In this document: positions 8,908 through 17,295 of the stretch, piece after piece
Layout: the number at the start of each line of letters is the position of its first letter
How positions within the stretch are numbered: the stretch's first letter is position 1
Assembly: GCA_023391095.1 (NCBI GenBank)
Contig: JAEWBN010000002.1
Coordinates: 148,488-212,487 of the forward strand
Source of the DNA: Pseudomonadota bacterium
GTDB taxonomy: Bacteria; Pseudomonadota; Alphaproteobacteria; Rhizobiales; Devosiaceae
Reading direction: 5' to 3'
DNA: 64,000 bases
Position numbers and translations under genes: made by a program
Notes under the pieces: model-generated
Database searches by the model: none
The model's input: the letters and a program-made list of their open reading frames with translations, nothing else
What the model was told of the DNA's origin: nothing

Positions 8908-8967
8908 ATTTGCGCATATTCGGCCAAAAATCGGCTCCTTTTGAGCCAAGTGATAACCGGAGTGCTT

Positions 8968-9903
8968 ATGTCGCAGCGCATAATCGACCCTCGCCTTCGT
9001 CTCCGGCACATTGCCTGCTTCCTCGAAGTCGCCCGCCTGCGGAGCATGGCCGGCGCTGCCGATGCCCTCAATATCAGCCAGCCGGCGGCCACCAAGACCA
9101 TCCAGGAACTGGAAAGCCTGCTGGGCGGCAAGCTGCTTGACCGCAGCAAGCGGCGCCTGGCGCTGACACCCTTCGGGGAAACCTTTTTTCGCTATGCCTC
9201 GACCAGCCTGACCGCCCTGCGCCAGGGGATCGAGGTGGCGCGACAGGATTCGCAGACCCAGGTGCTGCGCATCGGCGCATTGCCGACGGTCTCGGTGCGC
9301 ATTCTCCCCGGCGCGGTTCAGGCCTTTTCGCAAAGCGGTGCCGATGTCGGCACGCGCATCATTACCGGCCCCAACGGATACCTGCTCTCGCTCCTGCGCA
9401 CGGGCGACGTTGATCTGGTGATCGGCCGCATGGCGGAGCCAGAGGCCATGCTGGGCCTTTCCTTCGAACACCTTTATTCCGAGCGCGTGGTTTGGGCAGT
9501 GCGACCCGGCCACCCGCTTCTGTCGGAAGACGTCTTCAATCTGGGGATGACCGAAAGCTATCAACTCCTGATGCCGACCCCGGATTCGGTCATTCGTGCG
9601 GCAGTCGACAGGCTGCTGCTCGCCCACGGCGTTTCGGCAGCCAGCGGCGTCATCGAGACCGTTTCCAACGCCTTTGGGCGTTCTTATGTGCGCCAGACCG
9701 ACGCCATCTGGATCATTTCCGAGGGCGTGGTTGCCAAGGATGTCAGCGAAGGCCAGCTGGCCCTTCTGCCCGTCGATGCGCAGGAAACGCTCGGCCCCGT
9801 TGGCTTTACGACGAGGGCCGATGCCGTGCCGGCGCTGGCCACCATGAGCTTCATGCAAGCCGTGCGCGAGGTTGCGGCCGGTGTGCGGGAGCAGATGCGC
9901 TAG
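8968..9903 (+). CDS. pcaQ: LysR-type activator of protocatechuate genes
   Basis: LysR-family regulator of 311 residues with an N-terminal winged helix (RLRHIACFLEVARLRSMAGA, then ISQPAATKTIQELE) and a co-inducer domain. PcaQ activates pcaDCHGB with gamma-carboxymuconolactone and/or carboxymuconate as inducer in rhizobia and Agrobacterium. The ATG at 8968 has CCGGAG upstream. An earlier in-frame TTG (8941) would add nine residues and is less likely. The assignment rests on the divergent position beside pcaD, the matching operator and the N-terminal RLRHIACFLEVAR pattern of PcaQ. Confidence 0.9.
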   Translation: MSQRIIDPRLRLRHIACFLEVARLRSMAGAADALNISQPAATKTIQELESLLGGKLLDRSKRRLALTPFGETFFRYASTSLTALRQGIEVARQDSQTQVLRIGALPTVSVRILPGAVQAFSQSGADVGTRIITGPNGYLLSLLRTGDVDLVIGRMAEPEAMLGLSFEHLYSERVVWAVRPGHPLLSEDVFNLGMTESYQLLMPTPDSVIRAAVDRLLLAHGVSAASGVIETVSNAFGRSYVRQTDAIWIISEGVVAKDVSEGQLALLPVDAQETLGPVGFTTRADAVPALATMSFMQAVREVAAGVREQMR

Positions 9904-9952
9904 GCCCGAAGGGCCCGAGGCGGGGACGGCATTGCGCCGCCCCCAAACACTT

Positions 9953-11083
9953 CTAGACGCCGCCCCAGATCGTCTCGGCCGTCTTGACGACCAGGTCGAG
10001 CTTGCGGCGCTGGTCGTCCATGGTGATGGAATTGCCTTCCTCGGTTGAAGAAAACCCGCATTGCGGCGCGATGCCCAGCTGGTCAAGGTCGGCATATTTG
10101 CTGGCCGCCTCGAACTTGCGCTGGAGGTCGTCGAGCTTTTCCAGCTCCGCCGTCTTGGTGGTGATGAAGCCGGGCATGACGCGCTTCTTGCCCTTGGGCA
10201 GCAGGCGCAGGGGCTCGAGCCCGCCCGAGCGTTCGTCGTCATATTCCATGAAGTAGATGTCGACGTCGGTCTGGTTGAAGATGGCGTCGGCAGCCGGGTC
10301 ATAGGCACCGTCGGCAACCCAGGTCGATTTGAAATTGCCCCGGCACATATGCATGCCGATCAGCATGTCCGCGGGGCGGTCGACAATGGCGTCATGCATC
10401 ATCTTGGCATATCGGCCGATCAGCCAATCGGGATCCTCGCCCTTGGCCTTGCGCTCGGCCCGGATCTTGGGATCGCACAGATAGGCAAAGAAGATGTCGT
10501 CCATCTGCAGATAGCGGCAGCCGGCGTCGTAGAAGGCCTGCACAGCGGCTTTATACGTTGCCGTGATGTCCTCGAAATAGGCTTCTGCATCGTTCTTGTA
10601 TTCCGCCACGGCAATGTCGGCGTCGGCGATGCGGAAATGCACGGCACTGGGACCCGGAATGGAGATTTTGGGCGTCACCTTGGTGTTGGCGGCCACAAAC
10701 TTGTAGTGCTCCAGCATCGGGTGATCGGCAGGAAAGCTGAGGCGGTCGGTGATGACGGGCACGTCCTGCTTGGTATGGACGCCGTGGAACTGGATGCCGC
10801 CACCTTCGCGCTGGATGATATCGAGCCCGTTGAGCATGCCCATGAAGTCGAAATGCCACCAGGCGCGGCGGAACTCGCCGTCCGTAACCGCCTTGAGGCC
10901 GGCTTCTTCCTGCATGCGAATGACATCGCGGATCGCCTCGTCTTCAACGGCCTTGAGCTCCTCCGCCGAGATCGACTTGTCTTCAAACCGCGCCAGCCGC
11001 GCCTTCTTCAGCACATCGGGCCGCAGGAAGCTGCCCACATGGTCGGCGCGATAGGGCGGTTTGTGGGCGGGCGTATCAGACAT
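9953..11083 (-). CDS. MetE C-terminal-like methyltransferase (cobalamin-independent methionine synthase II family)
   Basis: Stand-alone protein of 376 residues resembling the catalytic half of cobalamin-independent methionine synthase. It starts HVGSFLRP after a short leader. A TIM-barrel motif GCRYLQMDDIFFAYL, a metal-binding segment MHMCRGN and the C-terminal QCGFSSTEEGN region are visible. GGAGGA precedes the ATG at 11083. It lacks the folate-binding N-terminal half of MetE, so the methyl donor and acceptor are unclear. Relatives act in methionine synthesis or, in epoxyalkane:CoM transferases, on thiols. It is divergent from vanA, so a role with methoxy-aromatic metabolism is possible but unproven. 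Confidence 0.8.
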   Translation of the reverse strand: MSDTPAHKPPYRADHVGSFLRPDVLKKARLARFEDKSISAEELKAVEDEAIRDVIRMQEEAGLKAVTDGEFRRAWWHFDFMGMLNGLDIIQREGGGIQFHGVHTKQDVPVITDRLSFPADHPMLEHYKFVAANTKVTPKISIPGPSAVHFRIADADIAVAEYKNDAEAYFEDITATYKAAVQAFYDAGCRYLQMDDIFFAYLCDPKIRAERKAKGEDPDWLIGRYAKMMHDAIVDRPADMLIGMHMCRGNFKSTWVADGAYDPAADAIFNQTDVDIYFMEYDDERSGGLEPLRLLPKGKKRVMPGFITTKTAELEKLDDLQRKFEAASKYADLDQLGIAPQCGFSSTEEGNSITMDDQRRKLDLVVKTAETIWGGV

Positions 11084-11157
11084 CGTGGTCTCCTCCGGTT
11101 GAACCGCCGTGAGTGATTGCGTGAAAGCTCGGGCTTGGCAACGACAATCTTGCAAAA

Positions 11158-11165
11158 TGTATACA
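11158..11165. promoter_or_regulatory. TGTATACA palindrome upstream of vanA, candidate GntR/VanR operator
   Basis: The 8-bp palindrome TGTATACA lies 44-51 bp before the vanA start in the 125-bp spacer shared with the divergent MetE-like gene. A GTATAC core is common in operators of FCD-type GntR regulators. The same 8-mer recurs inside vanA at 11457-11464. Assignment to the adjacent GntR regulator is inference. Confidence 0.45.
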
Positions 11166-11208
11166 ACTGGTATTCATTGCGCCTCGTGAGGAATGGAGGA
11201 GCCGCACG

Positions 11209-12255
11209 ATGACCACCCAGACGTTTCCGGTGAGTGCTTGGTATGCTGCCGCATGGGATGTGGAGGTGAAGCGCGGGCTGCTCGCGCGCACCATCTGCAA
11301 TAAGCCCGTGGTTCTCTATCGAAAGCAGGATGGATCAGCCGTTGCGCTGGCGGATGCGTGCTGGCACAGGCTCTTGCCGCTGTCCATGGGTGAGCTGCAT
11401 GGCGACAATGTCATCTGCGGCTATCATGGTCTCGAATTCGACGATACGGGGCGTTGTGTATACATGCCCTCGCAGGACACCATAAACCCCTCTGCCTGCG
11501 TAAAGTCCTATCCGCTGGTCGAGCGGCACCGCTTCATCTGGCTCTGGATGGGTGATCCGGCTCTGGCCGACCCGGCGCTTGTGCCCGACCTGCACTGGAA
11601 TGACGATCCGGCCTGGGCCTCGGACGGCAAGTACATTCATGCCAAGTGCGACTATCGCCTGGTCATCGACAATCTCATGGATCTCACGCACGAGACCTAT
11701 GTGCATGGCTCCTCGATCGGCAATCGCGCGGTCGCCGAAGCGCCCTTCGAGGCGACGCATACCGATACGACCGCAACCATCACGCGCTGGATGCGCGACA
11801 TCGATGCGCCGCCCTTCTGGCGTGGGCAGCTCGGCAAGCCGGGCAATGTCGACCGCTGGCAGATCATCAACTTCCAGGCGCCTTCGACCATTGCCATCGA
11901 TGTTGGTGTTGCACCGGCGGGCACCGGTGCCCCCGAGGGTGATCGCAGTCAGGGCGTCAATGGTTTCGTGCTCAACACGATGACGCCTGAAACCGACAAG
12001 ACCTGCCACTATTTCTGGGCCTTTGCGCGCAACTACAAGATCGACGAGCAGGCCCGGACGCACAATCTGCGCGAGGGCGTGTCCGGGATTTTCCGTGAAG
12101 ACGAACGGATCCTGGAAGCCCAGCAGCAGGCCATCGACGCCAACCCCGATCACGTGATCTACAACCTCAATATCGACGCGGGCTCCATGTGGGCGCGCCG
12201 GCTGATCGATCGGATGATCGCAGAGGAAAATGCCATGCTCGAGGCCGCGGAATGA
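11209..12255 (+). CDS. vanA: Vanillate O-demethylase oxygenase subunit
   Basis: Rieske non-haem iron oxygenase of 348 residues that demethylates vanillate to protocatechuate, releasing formaldehyde. The Rieske cluster ligands are in CWHRLLPLSMG and ICGYHG (C-x-H and C-x2-H). The mononuclear iron site appears in DNLMDLTHETYVHGS, the D/N-x2-D-x2-H-x4-H motif of VanA-like oxygenases. A GGAGGAG site precedes the ATG. It overlaps the next gene, a GntR regulator, by four bases (ATGA). VanB, its electron donor, follows after the regulator. A related methoxybenzoate substrate cannot be excluded. Confidence 0.9.
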   Translation: MTTQTFPVSAWYAAAWDVEVKRGLLARTICNKPVVLYRKQDGSAVALADACWHRLLPLSMGELHGDNVICGYHGLEFDDTGRCVYMPSQDTINPSACVKSYPLVERHRFIWLWMGDPALADPALVPDLHWNDDPAWASDGKYIHAKCDYRLVIDNLMDLTHETYVHGSSIGNRAVAEAPFEATHTDTTATITRWMRDIDAPPFWRGQLGKPGNVDRWQIINFQAPSTIAIDVGVAPAGTGAPEGDRSQGVNGFVLNTMTPETDKTCHYFWAFARNYKIDEQARTHNLREGVSGIFREDERILEAQQQAIDANPDHVIYNLNIDAGSMWARRLIDRMIAEENAMLEAAE

Positions 12256-12986
12256 TCGAAAAATCCGATCGCGCCCTGCAGTCGCAGCGTGCATTGATGG
12301 GGGTTCGCGACCTGGTGGTGTCAGGCGAAATCCGGCCGGGCGCGCGTCTCTCGGAAGTGGCGCTGGCCGAAAAGCTGGGCATTTCCCGAACGCCGCTCCG
12401 GGCTGCGCTTGCGCGTCTTGAACAGGAAGGTCTGGTCGACGCCATTCCATCGGGCGGCTATGCGGTGCGCAGTTTCACCCGCGAGGATGTGATCGACGCC
12501 ATCGAATTGCGCGGTGTACTCGAAGGCACGGTCCTGCGCTTGGCGGCCGAAAGGAGCGTTGCTCCGGCGCGGCTGGGCGAACTGCATCGCCTCCTTGCCG
12601 AACTCGATCAGGTCCAGCATGGCAGCGTCGAGGAGATGGATTTTGATCGCTATGTTGATCTCAACGCCACCTTCCACGAAAAACTCTGGGGCCTCGCCAG
12701 CCAGACGATCCGTCGCGAAATCGAGCGGGTCACGAGCCTGCCCTTTGCCTCGCCCAGCGCCTTTCTGCACAAGCAGGCGGACGTGCCGGCGTTCCGCCGC
12801 TCGCTCTACAGCGCGCAGGATCAGCATAAGGCCATGGTTGCGGCCATCGAGATGCGCGAAGGCAGCCGTGCCGAAGCCCTGGCGCGTGAACATGCGCGCC
12901 TCGCCCGGCAGAACCTGGAACATGTGCTGGATCAGGATCGCAGCCTGATCCGCCGCGTGCCGGCGCTGTCGCTGGTGGTCGGCTAG
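12252..12986 (+). CDS. vanR: GntR-family (FCD) regulator of the van genes
   Basis: Regulator of 244 residues. The N-terminal winged helix (RPGARLSEVALAEKLGISRT, then PLRAALARLEQEGLV) is followed by an FCD effector domain with its metal-ligand-like residues (DLNATFHEKLW, then HKAMVAAIE and EHARLARQN). Its ATG overlaps the vanA stop, so it is co-translated with the oxygenase. VanR repressors of this family are relieved by vanillate in other bacteria. Here the regulator gene sits between vanA and vanB, whereas it is usually at one side. The role is inferred from position. Confidence 0.82.
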   Translation: MIEKSDRALQSQRALMGVRDLVVSGEIRPGARLSEVALAEKLGISRTPLRAALARLEQEGLVDAIPSGGYAVRSFTREDVIDAIELRGVLEGTVLRLAAERSVAPARLGELHRLLAELDQVQHGSVEEMDFDRYVDLNATFHEKLWGLASQTIRREIERVTSLPFASPSAFLHKQADVPAFRRSLYSAQDQHKAMVAAIEMREGSRAEALAREHARLARQNLEHVLDQDRSLIRRVPALSLVVG

Positions 12987-13051
12987 CGCCCGCCCGCCAT
13001 CCCGCGGGAGATCAGCCCAAAGGGCGGCGCCGCATATGAGGAGGAAAAACC

Positions 13052-14020
13052 ATGCGCAACCGGGTCGAATGGCGTGATGCTCGCGTCGCCCAAATCCGTC
13101 AGGTCGCCGACGACGTCCGCCAGCTCACCTTTTCCGTCGAGGGAAGTGTGCCGCGCTTCGATCCCGGCTCGCACAGCAATTTCCGCGTCGATATCAATGG
13201 GCAGCCCGCCAACCGGACCTATACGGTCGTGCCGGCGCCGCCGGGCCACATTGCCGTGGCGGTCAAGCTGCACCCCCAGAGCCGCGGCGGATCGCGCTAT
13301 ATGTGGAGCCTTGCCGAAGGGGATGCAGTGCGGCTGACGCTGCCGGAAAACCGCTTCGAGCTCAGCTGGCGCGCCAGCCACTATCTGCTCCTAGCCGGCG
13401 GCATCGGCATCACCCCGATCTATGGCATGGCCCGCGCCCTCCTGGCGCGCGGCGCCTCGCTGCGCCTCGTTTATGCCGCGCGCTCGCGCGGGCTCATGGC
13501 TTTTGCCGATGATCTTGAGCACCTCCTCGGCGACCGGCTGGAGCTCAAGGATAATTCGGCAGGCCAGCACGTGGATTTTGCCAGCGAGTTTGCAGCGCTG
13601 CCCGCCGATGCCGAATGCTACCTTTGCGGGCCCATCGGCATGCTGGAGGCAGCCAAGGCAGCCTGGGCTGCAGCCGGGCGGCCCGTCAGCCGCCTGCGCT
13701 TCGAGGTCTTTGGCGATAGCGGTCTTTTCGCTGAAAGCCCCTTCACCGTGGAGGTGCTCAATCGCGGCATCGCGGTGCCCGTCCGGTCCGACCAGACGTT
13801 GCTCGAAGCCCTGCGCGCCGCCGGCGTTGACATGATCTCCGACTGCGAGCGTGGCGAATGCGGCCTCTGCGCCGTGCGCGTCGTTACCCATGACAGCGCC
13901 ATCGACCACCGGGATGTGTTTTTCAGCGCACACGAAAAGCTGGAAAATCAGCGCATGTGTGCCTGCGTCTCCCGCTTCACGGGCGGAAGTGGCGTCATCG
14001 ATACCGGCTATCGACCCTGA
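13052..14020 (+). CDS. vanB: Vanillate O-demethylase reductase subunit
   Basis: Electron-transfer partner of VanA, 322 residues in the phthalate dioxygenase reductase order: an FMN domain (RTYTVVP), an NAD domain (LLAGGIGITPIYGMA, then YLCGPIGML) and a C-terminal plant-type 2Fe-2S ferredoxin with CERGECGLC plus a distal Cys in RMCACVSR. GAGGAG precedes the ATG. It follows vanR by 65 bp. No terminator is obvious behind it. Confidence 0.92.
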   Translation: MRNRVEWRDARVAQIRQVADDVRQLTFSVEGSVPRFDPGSHSNFRVDINGQPANRTYTVVPAPPGHIAVAVKLHPQSRGGSRYMWSLAEGDAVRLTLPENRFELSWRASHYLLLAGGIGITPIYGMARALLARGASLRLVYAARSRGLMAFADDLEHLLGDRLELKDNSAGQHVDFASEFAALPADAECYLCGPIGMLEAAKAAWAAAGRPVSRLRFEVFGDSGLFAESPFTVEVLNRGIAVPVRSDQTLLEALRAAGVDMISDCERGECGLCAVRVVTHDSAIDHRDVFFSAHEKLENQRMCACVSRFTGGSGVIDTGYRP

Positions 14021-14181
14021 AGGGAAATCGATGCAAGGGCCCTGTCATTTGCTTATGCGATAGAGCATTATTGCGTCGTTCGGGGGAAGCGTCATTCTGG
14101 CGCTAAAATGCGCGATCATTTCGGCGCGGTTATCGAGGGTCGCTGATTTCTGGCGATTTCTGCGGTTTGAGACAGAATGGC

Positions 14182-14197
14182 ATAATCTCGGGGTTAT
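14182..14197. promoter_or_regulatory. PcaQ-type site upstream of the TRAP operon
   Basis: Half-sites ATAATC (14182-14187) and GGTTAT (14192-14197) with a 4-bp spacer, within the 252-bp gap before dctQ. The right half is the exact complement of ATAACC. The centre is about 84 bp from the dctQ start, nearly the same distance as the pca site from pcaD. It suggests that PcaQ also switches on the importer. The rest of this gap holds nothing else recognisable. Confidence 0.55.
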
Positions 14198-14272
14198 CTG
14201 ATCCCTGAAATTTATCATTTTACTTGCCGCCACTCGCCGACTTAAATCGCCGGAAAGCGGGGGAGGGGAACC

Positions 14273-14815
14273 GTGTTCAACGACGAGTCCGTCCTGGGAC
14301 GAGCAATACGTGGTCTGGCGCGATGGATGGCCATCGCCGGCGGTATCGTGCTCATCGCCATGATTGTTGTGGTCGTGGTCAGCGTGATCGGCCGCGCGTT
14401 CATCTGGGCGGGGCTTAAGCCGATCCTGGGTGACTACGAGCTGATCACCGTCGGCATGGGCTTTGCCGTCTTCGCCTTCCTGCCCTTTGCGCACCTCGAA
14501 CGTGGGCATGCGCTGGTATCCCTGATCACCGACAATTTCAGCAGCGCCGTCAACGCCTGGATCCTTGCCGTCACCGACCTGATGATGCTGGTCGCCGCCG
14601 CTTTCATCTGCTGGCGGCTTTATTTCGGCATGATGGACAAGTTCAGCTATCACGAAACGACCATCCTGCTGGGCCTGCCCATGGGCTGGGCCTATGCCGC
14701 CGCCTTCATTGGCGCCGTGGTGTTTGTGATTGTCGCTGCCTACACCTTTCTGCGCTCGGTTTCCGACGCGCTCGCCGGCCGGGCGCCGGCCAAGCATGTG
14801 GGAGCCGACCATTGA
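14273..14815 (+). CDS. TRAP transporter small permease (DctQ type)
   Basis: Small membrane subunit of 180 residues with four hydrophobic helices (for example MAIAGGIVLIAMIVVVVVSV and the helix around AAAFIGAVVFVIVAAY). It starts at GTG 14273 with GGGAGGGG just upstream. TRAP importers use an ion gradient, not ATP, to bring in organic acids. The TGA overlaps the start of the large permease. The location between van and pob genes points to an aromatic acid such as protocatechuate, vanillate or 4-hydroxybenzoate. Confidence 0.9.
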   Translation: MFNDESVLGRAIRGLARWMAIAGGIVLIAMIVVVVVSVIGRAFIWAGLKPILGDYELITVGMGFAVFAFLPFAHLERGHALVSLITDNFSSAVNAWILAVTDLMMLVAAAFICWRLYFGMMDKFSYHETTILLGLPMGWAYAAAFIGAVVFVIVAAYTFLRSVSDALAGRAPAKHVGADH

Positions 14816-16137
14816 GCTTCAACCTTCTCCTCGGCCTGCTTGGTATCCCGGCCGTTCTGCTGCTGGTCTTCCTGCGCGTGCCGATTGGTCTGGCGATGAT
14901 GGCCATTGGTGTCTTCGGCACCTGGATGATCACCAAGAACTTCAATCCGGTCATGGCCCAGTTCAAGACGCTGAGCTACTCGACCTTCGCCTCGCATTCG
15001 CTTTCGGTCGTACCGCTCTTCCTGCTGATGGGCCAGTTCGCGACCCTGTCGGGTCTGTCGAGCAAGATCTTCAAGGCCGCCACTGACTGGCTTGGACATC
15101 GCAAGGGCGGCGTGGCCATGGCTGCCATCGGCGCCAGCGCCGGTTTCGGTTCTATCGTGGGATCGTCGCTGGCAACGGCGGCCACCATGGGCCGCGTGGC
15201 CCTGCCCGAGTTGAAAAAGCATGGCTATTCCGATGCCCTGTCCACCGGCACCGTTGCAGCCGGCGGAACGTTGGGCATTCTCATTCCGCCCTCGGTCATT
15301 CTCGTCATCTTTGCCGTGCTGACCGAGCAGAACATCGCCAAGCTCTTCATGGGCGCCTTCATCCCCGGCCTCCTGGCGGCCATCGGCTATCTCATCGTCA
15401 TCGCCATCTACGTGCGGGTACGCCCGAGCGCCGGCGCCACGATGGAGCGGGTCCCTTATCGCGAACGCTTCAAGTCCCTCGCGGCCATCTGGCCGGTGCT
15501 GCTGGTTTTCGTGCTCGTCATCGGCGGCATCTATACCGGTATCTTCACCCCCACCGAGGCTGCGGCCATTGGTGCGGCCGGCACCGGCCTCATCGCGCTC
15601 GCCTATCGCAGCCTGACCTGGGCCAATGTGCGGGACGCCTTGCTGTCCACGGCGGTGTCCACGGCGATGATCTTCCTCATCGTCTTCGGCGCGGCCGTGC
15701 TCAATGGTTTCCTGGCGCTGTCCCAGCTGCCGCAGTTTGCCGCCGCCTGGATTGGCGACCAGGGTTTTAACCCCTGGATCGTGCTGATCATCGTCCTGGT
15801 GTTCTATCTTATCCTGGGCTGCGTCATGGATTCGCTGTCCATGATCTTGCTGACCATTCCCATCCTTTATCCGATGATGATGGTGCTCGATTTCGGCATG
15901 AGCCCGGACGAGTTCGGCATCTGGTTCGGCATCATCGTGCTGATCGCGGTGGAGGTCGGCCTCATCACCCCACCGGTGGGCATGAACCTCTTCATCATCA
16001 ATTCCATGTCGCCCGGCACCAAGCTGTCGGACACCTATCGGGGCGTCATCCCCTTCGTGATCAGCGACATCGTCCGAACCGCAATCCTGGTTGCCTTCCC
16101 TGCCATCACACTCTGGCTGGTCTGGGTCTTCTACTAG
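14812..16137 (+). CDS. TRAP transporter large permease (DctM type)
   Basis: Main transport subunit, 441 residues with about 12 hydrophobic segments. Family marks include GxSAGFGSIVGSSLATAATMG, GTLGILIPPS and the C-terminal VEVGLITPPVGMNLFIIN. The start is TTG at 14812, supported by GGGAG about seven bases upstream and by a 4-base overlap with the dctQ stop. No in-frame ATG lies near. A non-ATG start coupled to dctQ would keep both subunits in step. Confidence 0.92.
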   Translation: MSFNLLLGLLGIPAVLLLVFLRVPIGLAMMAIGVFGTWMITKNFNPVMAQFKTLSYSTFASHSLSVVPLFLLMGQFATLSGLSSKIFKAATDWLGHRKGGVAMAAIGASAGFGSIVGSSLATAATMGRVALPELKKHGYSDALSTGTVAAGGTLGILIPPSVILVIFAVLTEQNIAKLFMGAFIPGLLAAIGYLIVIAIYVRVRPSAGATMERVPYRERFKSLAAIWPVLLVFVLVIGGIYTGIFTPTEAAAIGAAGTGLIALAYRSLTWANVRDALLSTAVSTAMIFLIVFGAAVLNGFLALSQLPQFAAAWIGDQGFNPWIVLIIVLVFYLILGCVMDSLSMILLTIPILYPMMMVLDFGMSPDEFGIWFGIIVLIAVEVGLITPPVGMNLFIINSMSPGTKLSDTYRGVIPFVISDIVRTAILVAFPAITLWLVWVFY

Positions 16138-16224
16138 GACGCGAATCCCGCGGCGGGCCATGGAGGACTGGCCCGTCACGGATCATAGAACCGGCCACAA
16201 GGCCACCATCAGGGAGGAAAACCC

Positions 16225-17247
16225 ATGAAGACCAAATCCATCATTCTCGGCGCCATCGCCGCGTTTGCTCTGTCCACCACGGCCTTCGCCCAGGAAGTCA
16301 CGCTGCGCATTCACCAGATGCTGCCGGCACAGGCCACCATCCCGGCCCAGGCGATTGAGCCCTGGGCTGCCAAGGTGCAGGAAGAATCCGGTGGCCGCAT
16401 CGCGTTTGAACTCTACCCTGCCATGCAGCTGGGCGGCGTTCCGGCCGACCTTTACGATCAGGCCAAGGACGGCGTGGTCGACATCGTCTGGACCATCATG
16501 GGCTATACGCCCGGCCGCTTCCCCAAGTCGGAAGTGTTCGAGCTGCCCTTCCTCATCACCAATGGCGAAGATTCCTCTGCAGCGTTCTATAACTACGTCA
16601 TGGAAAACGCCGCCGATGAATATGCCGGCGTCAAGGTGATCGCCCTCCATACGCACGGTCCGGGCCTCTTCCACTCCAAGGACCCGATCAACAATCTCGA
16701 AGACCTGCAGGGCATGAAGGTGCGCGGCGGCTCGCGCATCATCTCCAACATGCTGGCCCAGCTCGGTGCCGAACCGGTCGGCATGCCCGTCACCCAGACT
16801 CCCGAGGCTCTGTCCAAGGGCGTGATCGAAGCCACCACCGTTCCGTGGGAAGTCACCCCCTCCCTGCGCATTGCCGAACTGGTCCGCAACCACACCGGCT
16901 TCACCAGCCAGTATGGTCTTTATAGCCAGACTTTCGGCATGTTCATGAACATGGACAGCTACAACAATCTCCCCGATGACTTGAAGGCCGTGATCGACGC
17001 CAATTCGGGTGCCGAAGTGTCGCGCCAGTTCGGCATCGTGATGGACAACGGGGACTCGGTCGGTCTCAAGCTCGCTGTCGAAGCCGGCAACAATATCGTG
17101 CAGCTCGACGAGGCCGAGACGCAGCGCTGGATCGATGCGGCGCAGGCGACCGTGGACCAGTGGCTGGCCGATATGTCGGCGGCCGGTGTCGATGGCCAGG
17201 CGCTGCTGGATGCGGCGCGGGCGGCGGTTGCAGCCGAAACCAACTGA
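16225..17247 (+). CDS. TRAP transporter substrate-binding protein (DctP type)
   Basis: Periplasmic binding protein of 340 residues with a Sec signal (MKTKSIILGAIAAFALSTTAFA). The mature protein begins QEVTLRIHQMLP and contains the DctP core around LEDLQGMKVRGGSRI, where the conserved Arg binds the substrate carboxylate, and NHTGFTSQYGLYSQTFGMFMN. GGAGG lies before the ATG. It closes the QMP operon 87 bp after dctM. The carboxylate-binding Arg and the gene context fit an aromatic carboxylate, which is inference. Confidence 0.9.
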   Translation: MKTKSIILGAIAAFALSTTAFAQEVTLRIHQMLPAQATIPAQAIEPWAAKVQEESGGRIAFELYPAMQLGGVPADLYDQAKDGVVDIVWTIMGYTPGRFPKSEVFELPFLITNGEDSSAAFYNYVMENAADEYAGVKVIALHTHGPGLFHSKDPINNLEDLQGMKVRGGSRIISNMLAQLGAEPVGMPVTQTPEALSKGVIEATTVPWEVTPSLRIAELVRNHTGFTSQYGLYSQTFGMFMNMDSYNNLPDDLKAVIDANSGAEVSRQFGIVMDNGDSVGLKLAVEAGNNIVQLDEAETQRWIDAAQATVDQWLADMSAAGVDGQALLDAARAAVAAETN

Positions 17248-17263
17248 TCGCGGCATGAATCCG

Positions 17264-17295
17264 AAAGGCCCCGTCATGGACGGGGCCTTTTTTGT
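17264..17295. terminator. Bidirectional rho-independent terminator between dctP and pobA
   Basis: AAAGGCCCCGTC and its complement GACGGGGCCTTT pair around ATG, followed by a T run on the plus strand and, because of the flanking A run, a usable T run on the minus strand. It lies between the convergent dctP and pobA genes and can serve both. Confidence 0.88.
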
